DNA of 64,000 nucleotides, taken from the NCBI RefSeq assembly GCF_010894455.1, contig NZ_JAAIXY010000002.1, forward strand, positions 310,001-374,000, written 5' to 3'. Of this stretch, positions 58,856-64,000 are shown piece after piece (position 1 is the first letter of the stretch; every line of letters starts with the position of its first letter). A model generated the notes under the pieces. It searched no databases. It had not been told where the DNA came from and saw only the letters and a list, made by a program, of their open reading frames with translations. The DNA is from Myxococcus eversor (GTDB lineage Bacteria > Myxococcota > Myxococcia > Myxococcales > Myxococcaceae). The position numbers and the translations under genes are program-made.

Positions 58856-59677
58856 TCAGTGCCGCAGCCGGGGCGTGGGGGCCCGCACGTGGACTTCCAT
58901 GCGCGCATCCCCCGCCACCACGCTGCTGAGCACTTCCTGCTGCTCGGGAGACAGCCGAGCCACGGCGCGCAGCGCGGCCACCAGCAGCAGCGCCTCCACC
59001 GAGGACGGCACGCCCACGCCGTCCTTCCCCGTCTTCAGCGGCATGGGGAGCCGGGGCACGCGGTGGGCGGAGGTCAGCGCCTCCACGGCGTAGGCCGGCG
59101 TCGTGTCCAGCGTGACGGCGATGGCGGGCAGCTCCTGCGCGGCCTCGGCCTGCCCCCGCGCCTGCATCTCCATCAGCATCTGGAGCGCGCCCGGCTTGAA
59201 GTACAGCGCCAGCCCCGCCCGCCCATCATCCATGTGGAAGACGCACCCCTCGAAGGTGTGATTCAGGGGTCCGGAGACCGCCACCTCGAAGGGCTGGCTG
59301 TCGTCCCAGTACGTCCAGGGTTGCGCTTCCCAGAACTCGGTGGCCGCCTGGACGAAGAGCAGCGCCTTGTCCGAGCCCAGCGCGGACAACCCCCGCTGCC
59401 CCCAGGCCAGGAACGTGGCGATGGCCGCGCGCGAGGAGAGCGCCGCCGCCGGGGGCTCCGCCACCGCCACGCCCAGCGCCTCCCCGGCCTCCGCGAGCGC
59501 GGGCTCACATCGCACCCCGCTCAAATCCTCCAGCCCCTCCAGCAGCACCCGCAGGCCCGCCGCGTCGTCCTGCTCGAAGACGGGCTGGGACGGCTCGCCG
59601 CTTTCGGTGATGCGCAGATAGACCTGCGTGCTCCCCTGGGAGAGCGGCACGGGACCGAGCTTGAGCAGATGGAACAT
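58856..59677 (-). CDS. Hypothetical protein of the KaiC-like operon
   Basis: A 273-residue soluble protein of unknown function (MFHLLKLGPVPLSQGSTQVY at the start). No signal peptide or membrane helix. A middle segment is Trp/Phe-rich (WEAQPWTYWDDSQPFEVAVS), and the C-terminus is helical (EALLLVAALRAVARLSPEQQ). An upstream in-frame ATG at 59731, which would overlap the receiver gene by 26 bp, is an alternative start. It lies 28 bp after the receiver gene and is probably the last gene of the 61593-58856 operon. Confidence 0.7.
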   Translation of the reverse strand: MFHLLKLGPVPLSQGSTQVYLRITESGEPSQPVFEQDDAAGLRVLLEGLEDLSGVRCEPALAEAGEALGVAVAEPPAAALSSRAAIATFLAWGQRGLSALGSDKALLFVQAATEFWEAQPWTYWDDSQPFEVAVSGPLNHTFEGCVFHMDDGRAGLALYFKPGALQMLMEMQARGQAEAAQELPAIAVTLDTTPAYAVEALTSAHRVPRLPMPLKTGKDGVGVPSSVEALLLVAALRAVARLSPEQQEVLSSVVAGDARMEVHVRAPTPRLRH

Positions 59678-59705
59678 GGGGGCTTGCCGGAGACCTTCCG
59701 TGTCG

Positions 59706-60080
59706 TCAGCCGGAGGCGGCGCGCTTGCCATCCAGCGCCTTGCGAACCTGCTTCATCAGCGCGGGGATGTCGAAGGGCTTCTGGAGGAAGGGAATGCCCG
59801 GGTAATGGGCCCGCAGGGGGCCCACGTCCACCGCGCTCATGCCCAACAGAGACACCCCGGCCCAGCTCGGCTCCGCGCGGATGCGGTCGATGAGGGCGGG
59901 GCCGTCCAGCACCGGCATCATCCAGTCGGTGAGGACCAGGTCCGGGCGCAGCTCGCTCATGCGCTCCAGCGCCTCGCGGCCATGAGAGGCCGTCAGGACG
60001 CGGTAGCCCTCCTCCCTCAGGAGGTCCGCGAGGGCTTCCAGGATGCCCTGCTCGTCATCCACCACCAGGACCGTCTCCAT
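59706..60080 (-). CDS. Single-domain response regulator (receiver only)
   Basis: A 124-residue receiver with acidic VVDDEQG, phospho-Asp in LVLTDWMMPVLDG, a Ser in LLGMSAVD and Lys in FLQKPFDIPALM. No output domain. It begins 25 bp after the KaiC-like gene ends, on the same strand, so it probably works with that ATPase. No cognate histidine kinase is adjacent. Confidence 0.92.
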   Translation of the reverse strand: METVLVVDDEQGILEALADLLREEGYRVLTASHGREALERMSELRPDLVLTDWMMPVLDGPALIDRIRAEPSWAGVSLLGMSAVDVGPLRAHYPGIPFLQKPFDIPALMKQVRKALDGKRAASG

Positions 60081-60105
60081 ACGGGCGGGCTTCGCTCCTC
60101 ACGAA

Positions 60106-61593
60106 TCAGGGATGTCCACCGCTCCGATGTCGGGCAAGGCCCGTCAACAGGGTGTCCAGGGCAACGGCGAAGGGAGGCAGCACCTCGATTCCTTGTCGGG
60201 AGATACGAAACTCCCGGATGGACGGGTCGTACTCGGTGTCCCGCAGCTTGAAGATGGTCAGCAGGCGGCGAAGGCGCCCCTCCAGCTCCACGTGCCGCAG
60301 GAAGAAGAGGTTCTCCGCCACGGCGGAGGGGCCCACTTCCAGCGGCACGTCGAGCGCGGGCCCGAAGAGGCGGGGCGTCTCCAGGCTGAAGATGGTGGTG
60401 GCGCACGACAGCCGCAGCTCCTGGGTGAGCGCCGCGAAGAAGGAACTCATCCGCGCGCTGTCCGGCGCGGCCTGGCTCATCGCGCTCAACCCATCCACGA
60501 ACACCCGCGTCACCTGATGCTTGCGCACCGCGCTCAAGAGTTGGTCCGCCAGGATATCCAGGATGGACTCGGCGGGGGGTTGCCAGAGGATGTGCATCCT
60601 CCCCTCCTTCACTGCTTCACCCAGGTCCATGCCGGCGGCAGCCACCTTGTGGAGCAGGCGCTCGGGCGACTCGTAGAAGCCCATGTACAGGCACTGCTCG
60701 CCCCGCCTCAGTCCCTCGGCGAGCAGGCTGCTCCCCATCAGCGTCTTGCCGCTGCCGGGAGGCCCGAGCATCAGCGACGTGGAGCCCTTCGCCAGCCCTC
60801 CCGGGAAGAGCGCATCCAGCGAGGGGATTCCGAAGTGCACCCGCTCACTGCCAGGGTCCGGCGGCTGGGTGCGCCGCATGCGCGCCTCCAGCCGGGGGAA
60901 GACCTCCAGCCCGTCATTGGAGATGCGGAAGGTGTGCACGCCGCTCAGGGTGGCGCCACCCCGGAACTTGCGGACCTGCAGCTCGCGCCAGGAGCGCACG
61001 CCCAGGGTGCGCTCGCGCAGCTCCAGGATGCCGTCCACCATGGTGTATTCCGGGTGGACGGTGGGGCCGTTGGAGCTGGTGAGCATCAGCGCGGTGAAGC
61101 GCGACAGGCTCGCGGACACCTGCAGCTCGTGGATGAACTTCTTGAAGTCACGGCTGCTGCCGGCCGCCTCCTGCGCCTGGACCAGACCATCCAGCACGAG
61201 GATGCTGGTGTTGTGGTTGCGCACCTCGCGCCGCAGCAACTCCAGGAGCCCGGGCAGGCCCTGCTCCTCCAGCGTGCGGAAGCCGCTGACGTAGTAGACG
61301 CTCTCGGGCAGCAGCGCGGAGTCGAAGAAGGCCATGTCGCGCATGTTGGCGAGCATGCGAGCGTGCGACTCGGCCAGGAGCGTGACGTAGAGGCACCGCG
61401 CCCCCCCACGTCCCTGGTGGTAGCAGAGCTGGTTGGCGAAGAGCGTCTTGCCCGCCCCGGGCTCACCCACGACGATGTAGACACCCGAGGTGACAAGGCC
61501 ACCCCCCAGCACGCCGTCGAGGCCGGGCACGCCAGTGGTCACGCGCGCGTCCTGCCGCGGCGCTTGCTCGGAAGGAGACATGAAGGGGCTCAT
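60106..61593 (-). CDS. KaiC-like double-RecA-domain ATPase
   Basis: A 495-residue protein with two KaiC/RadA-type domains. The first (about 15-235) has TGVPGLDGVLGGGL, Walker A GEPGAGKT (43-50), and LYVTLLAES; the second (about 250-490) has FGIPSLDALFPGGL, Walker A GPPGSGKT (277-284), LYMGFYESPERLL and the C-terminal DPSIREFRISRQGIEV hallmark. The KaiC phosphorylation pair Ser-Thr corresponds here to Ser423-Ala424, so at most one site is kept. No kaiA or kaiB is present; non-cyanobacterial KaiC-like proteins often serve in signalling. The start is ATG 61593 or 61581, with no strong ribosome-binding site for either. Confidence 0.88.
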   Translation of the reverse strand: MSPFMSPSEQAPRQDARVTTGVPGLDGVLGGGLVTSGVYIVVGEPGAGKTLFANQLCYHQGRGGARCLYVTLLAESHARMLANMRDMAFFDSALLPESVYYVSGFRTLEEQGLPGLLELLRREVRNHNTSILVLDGLVQAQEAAGSSRDFKKFIHELQVSASLSRFTALMLTSSNGPTVHPEYTMVDGILELRERTLGVRSWRELQVRKFRGGATLSGVHTFRISNDGLEVFPRLEARMRRTQPPDPGSERVHFGIPSLDALFPGGLAKGSTSLMLGPPGSGKTLMGSSLLAEGLRRGEQCLYMGFYESPERLLHKVAAAGMDLGEAVKEGRMHILWQPPAESILDILADQLLSAVRKHQVTRVFVDGLSAMSQAAPDSARMSSFFAALTQELRLSCATTIFSLETPRLFGPALDVPLEVGPSAVAENLFFLRHVELEGRLRRLLTIFKLRDTEYDPSIREFRISRQGIEVLPPFAVALDTLLTGLARHRSGGHP

Positions 61594-61660
61594 ACCGCAA
61601 AACCCGGCGTCCGCGCCCCTGGATTGCTTACAGGGGTGCGTGAAGGGGGGACAGGAGTGC

Positions 61661-62272
61661 TCAGGGGTCGGCGACCACGACGAAGTGCTCCTGGATGTGC
61701 CGGACGTCCGAGGCATGCGACACCCGGAGCTCGTAGCGCCCTGGCTTGTCGATTCGCACCCGTAACAGGGTGGCGGCGTCGCCGGTCCGCACGGTGAAGG
61801 CGTGGACGCAGCGGTCCTCGTCGCAGTCCACCAGCCCCCGTGAGAGAGCGTCGAGCGGATGGGGGTGGACCGCCAGGGGGGGCGAGGTCTCCAGCCGGAC
61901 AGTGGCGGGCTCTCCGGAGTGGACTCGATGCGCCCATGGCAGCTCCAGCCAGCCGGCTCCGTCGCCCGGGAGCTGGAAGGCGACCTCCCGGGCCGGCAGC
62001 AGCTCCGGACCTGGAGGTCGAGGGAGCAGCAGCAGGACCAGCGCTCCCGTCAGCAACGCGCCCACCAGCACCCGGGTGGCGGGGTGGTGCGCCACGGAGA
62101 AGCGGGGCTGAGGCTTCGTCGCGGGAGGACCGCCGGACTGCTCGGCCCGGACGAGCGCGGCCTGGAGCCGGGCCCTCAAGTGGGCCGAGGGCTTCTCCGC
62201 CCGAAGCGCCCGGAGGGCCGCGTGGACCTCCTCGGGGAGCGGAGGTGGCCCGCCCTCATCCTGAGCGCTCAT
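61661..62272 (-). CDS. Putative transmembrane anti-sigma factor
   Basis: A 203-residue protein with a cytoplasmic helical N-terminus (LPEEVHAALRALRAEKPSAH), one transmembrane helix (about 68-86, VLVGALLTGALVLLLL) and a periplasmic beta-rich C-terminus with a Cys pair (VDCDEDRCVHAF). The ATG shares ATGA with the stop of the ECF sigma gene, the usual arrangement for an anti-sigma partner. It lacks the HxxxCxxC zinc motif of ZAS-type anti-sigmas, so the role rests on position and topology. Confidence 0.65.
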   Translation of the reverse strand: MSAQDEGGPPPLPEEVHAALRALRAEKPSAHLRARLQAALVRAEQSGGPPATKPQPRFSVAHHPATRVLVGALLTGALVLLLLPRPPGPELLPAREVAFQLPGDGAGWLELPWAHRVHSGEPATVRLETSPPLAVHPHPLDALSRGLVDCDEDRCVHAFTVRTGDAATLLRVRIDKPGRYELRVSHASDVRHIQEHFVVVADP

Positions 62273-62865
62273 GGACGGCCTCCTTCGCTGAAGGCCTGAG
62301 CCTGGGGGTTGGAGGCCGCCAGGAACAACACCCCCAGCCGCGCGCGCCCCCGGGAGTGTCGACTCTTCACCGTGCCGAGCGGCACCCCGAGCACCCGCGC
62401 CACCTCCTCGTAGTCCAGGTCCTCCACGTCACACAGCAGGACGACGAGGCGGAACTTCTCCGGCAGCGCGTGAAGACACGCCAGCACCCGCTCCGCCTCC
62501 TCCGCGCGGCACAGCCGCGCCTCCGGGTCCGGCTGTTCGATGCCGCCCGAGAACAGCGAGCCCAGCACCGAAGAGGCCCCCTCCAGCACCGAGTCCAGCA
62601 ACGAGCGCCGCCGCGCCTGCGAGCGCCGCTGCTCCAGGAACTGGTGCCGTGCGATTCCACACAGCCACCCCAGCCAGGAGTCGGAGTCCCGCGAGTCCCG
62701 GTGCAGGAATGCGCGCACCAGCGAGTCCTGCAACAGGTCCTCCGCCTCCTGTCGGCTCCGACACAGCGCCAGGCAGAAGCGGTGGAGCCGGGGCAGCAGC
62801 GGCTCCACGGCGGCCTCGAAGCACCGCCGCACGCTCGGCTCCGCGAGTGACTCACTCTGTTTCAT
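62269..62865 (-). CDS. ECF-type RNA polymerase sigma factor
   Basis: A 198-residue sigma-70-family factor. Region 2 (about 15-80) has LLPRLHRFCLALCRSRQEAE and DLLQDSLVRAFLH; region 4 (about 130-180) has ALPEKFRLVVLLCDVEDLDY and the helix-turn-helix EEVARVLGVPLGTVKSRHSR. Region 3 is missing, as in ECF factors. The linker between them is fairly long. ATG 62865 is preferred to an earlier frame extension. It is divergent from the SulP transporter; GGAAC occurs on each strand of the spacer, which could be an autoregulated -35 element. Confidence 0.92.
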   Translation of the reverse strand: MKQSESLAEPSVRRCFEAAVEPLLPRLHRFCLALCRSRQEAEDLLQDSLVRAFLHRDSRDSDSWLGWLCGIARHQFLEQRRSQARRRSLLDSVLEGASSVLGSLFSGGIEQPDPEARLCRAEEAERVLACLHALPEKFRLVVLLCDVEDLDYEEVARVLGVPLGTVKSRHSRGRARLGVLFLAASNPQAQAFSEGGRP

Positions 62866-62951
62866 TTTCAATCCAGACACGACCCCATCCCCTGAGAAAC
62901 CAAGACACCCCATGCGGGCAATGGACTGCCCAGGAAATCAATACAAGCCCG

Positions 62952-62974
62952 GGAACCGGAGCGCGGCTCGTTCC
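62952..62974. promoter_or_regulatory. GGAAC/GTTCC inverted repeat between sigma factor and SulP genes
   Basis: GGAAC (62952-62956) and GTTCC (62970-62974) flank an inner GAGC/GCTC repeat. GGAAC is a frequent -35 core of ECF promoters, and here it is present on both strands. No matching -10 was found at normal spacing, so promoter activity is speculative. Confidence 0.25.
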
Positions 62975-63001
62975 ATCTCTCGTTGTCGAGGGGGCGGCGC
63001 C

Positions 63002-64000
63002 ATGCGAGCTACGCAGTCCAATGTCAGTCATTCGCCTGAGACCCAGGGACAGGCACCCTGGAAGCAAGACCTTGTCTCGGGTTTTCTCGTCTTCCTGCTC
63101 GCGTTGCCATTGTGTCTGGGTATCGCGATGGCGAGCGGCTTTCCGCCCGTGGCTGGCATCCTCACGGCGGTGGTGGGGGGCCTCTTGTCGTCCTGGGCGG
63201 GCAGCGCGCGGCTGACCATCAAGGGGCCCGCGGCGGGGCTCATCGTCATCGCGCTGGGGGCGGTGACGGAGCTGGGGGGAGGCGATGGCGTGCTCGGCTA
63301 CCGGCGGGCGCTGGGGACCATCGTGGTGGCGGCGTGCCTGCAGATGCTCTTCGCGGCGCTGCGCGCGGGACGGCTGGGGGACTTGTTCCCGTCAGCGGTG
63401 GTGCACGGGATGCTCGCGGCCATTGGCGTCACCATCTGCGCCAGGCAGGTCCACGTGCTGCTGGGAGTCACTCCCGTGGCGCGGGCGCCGTTGGGGTTGC
63501 TGGCGGAGGTGCCGGCGAGCGTGGCGCGGCTGAATCCGGAGATTGCCCTCATCGGAGGGCTCGGCCTGGTGTTGCTGTTCGGCCATGCGGCGCTCAGTCG
63601 GCGGGTGACGTGGCTCCGGCGGATACCGGCGCCCCTGCTGGTGCTGGCCGTCGCGGTGCCGCTGGGGCTGGGGTTCGACCTGGAGCACGCGCACACGTTC
63701 ACCTTCTCGCACGCCGTCTTCACCGTGGGGCCGAATCACCTGGTGAACCTGCCGAGCAACCTGCTCACGGCGCTCACCTTCCCGGACTTCTCCGGCGTGC
63801 TGTCCGTGCTGGGGCTCAAGTACGTGGTGATGTTCGCGCTGGTGGGCAGCGTGGAGTCGCTGTTGACGGTGAAGGCGGTGGACCTGCTGGACCCGGAGCA
63901 GCGCCGCTCGGACCTGGACAAGGACTTGTTCGCCACGGGGCTGGGCAACCTGGTGGCGGGGCTTTTGGGGGGACTGCCGATGATTTCGGAGGTGGTGCGC
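63002..64000 (+). CDS. SulP-family inorganic anion transporter (3' end outside window)
   Basis: The frame is open for 333 codons to the window end. The protein begins with a polar segment and then the SulP transport core: KQDLVSGFLVFLLALPLCLG, IAMASGFPPVAGILTAVVGG, ARLTIKGPAAGLIVIALGAV and, at the window edge, the family sequence GLGNLVAGLLGGLPMISEVV. SulP proteins move sulfate, bicarbonate or other anions through the inner membrane. The substrate and the presence of a C-terminal STAS domain cannot be judged here. AGGGGGCG precedes the ATG. It is divergent from the ECF sigma factor, which may control it. Confidence 0.92.
   Translation, partial: MRATQSNVSHSPETQGQAPWKQDLVSGFLVFLLALPLCLGIAMASGFPPVAGILTAVVGGLLSSWAGSARLTIKGPAAGLIVIALGAVTELGGGDGVLGYRRALGTIVVAACLQMLFAALRAGRLGDLFPSAVVHGMLAAIGVTICARQVHVLLGVTPVARAPLGLLAEVPASVARLNPEIALIGGLGLVLLFGHAALSRRVTWLRRIPAPLLVLAVAVPLGLGFDLEHAHTFTFSHAVFTVGPNHLVNLPSNLLTALTFPDFSGVLSVLGLKYVVMFALVGSVESLLTVKAVDLLDPEQRRSDLDKDLFATGLGNLVAGLLGGLPMISEVVR

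Overview
The window is GC-rich chromosomal DNA (about 70% G+C) carrying roughly 50 protein genes on both strands, often with 4-bp start/stop overlaps. Multidomain histidine kinases, a many-HAMP hybrid kinase, two TPR-type Ser/Thr kinases, an FHA-linked sigma-54 activator, an ADYC-type lipoprotein and TadE/TadG-like proteins together suggest a myxobacterium, most likely Myxococcaceae. This assignment is inference from gene content. I saw no tRNA, rRNA, CRISPR array, transposase or phage gene.

Layout. 1-3458: the 5' part of an LpoA-like lipoprotein gene, dnaJ, and a small unknown gene. 3616-9985: an ABC exporter ending in a 60-bp tandem duplication, two membrane proteins, a tail-anchored protein whose gene overlaps its convergent neighbour by 109 bp, a run of small unknown genes and a VOC protein. 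10012-14129: a four-gene Tad-like pseudopilin operon with a structured leader. 14289-17342: a RapA-type SNF2 ATPase. 17645-31254: a signalling block made of a PAS/GAF kinase, an operon of multihaem cytochrome lipoprotein, FIST protein, hybrid kinase and receiver, a tryptophan-dioxygenase-family gene coupled to a methyltransferase, a LuxR regulator divergent from a kinase, and a second receiver that is a paralogue of the first. 31268-34450: a UbiB/ABC1-type kinase and a Ser/Thr kinase with PilZ, J-like and TPR segments. 35038-42113: an S41 peptidase, a triple-GAF kinase, an aldo/keto reductase and a Tat-exported PhoX-like protein. 42197-51548: one long minus-strand operon of many-HAMP hybrid kinase, CheR, degenerate CheB, receiver protein, a possible winged-helix protein and two DUF5985-like membrane proteins. 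51807-58853: a repeat lipoprotein divergent from a Ser/Thr kinase, and an ADYC lipoprotein divergent from an FHA sigma-54 activator. 58856-61593: KaiC-like ATPase, receiver and an unknown protein. 61661-64000: an ECF sigma factor with a putative anti-sigma partner, and a SulP transporter cut by the window end.

The most interesting systems are three. First is the cytochrome/FIST/hybrid-kinase/receiver operon at 19766-26156, which resembles the NosP-NahK nitric-oxide or haem-sensing arrangement with a multihaem cytochrome added. Second is the soluble many-HAMP kinase at 45639-51548, whose repeats resemble those of fungal group III osmosensing kinases and which is translationally chained to CheR and CheB-like genes without a receptor, CheA or CheW. 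Third is the coupled tryptophan-dioxygenase-like and methyltransferase pair at 26312-28230, with a hairpin over its ribosome-binding site.
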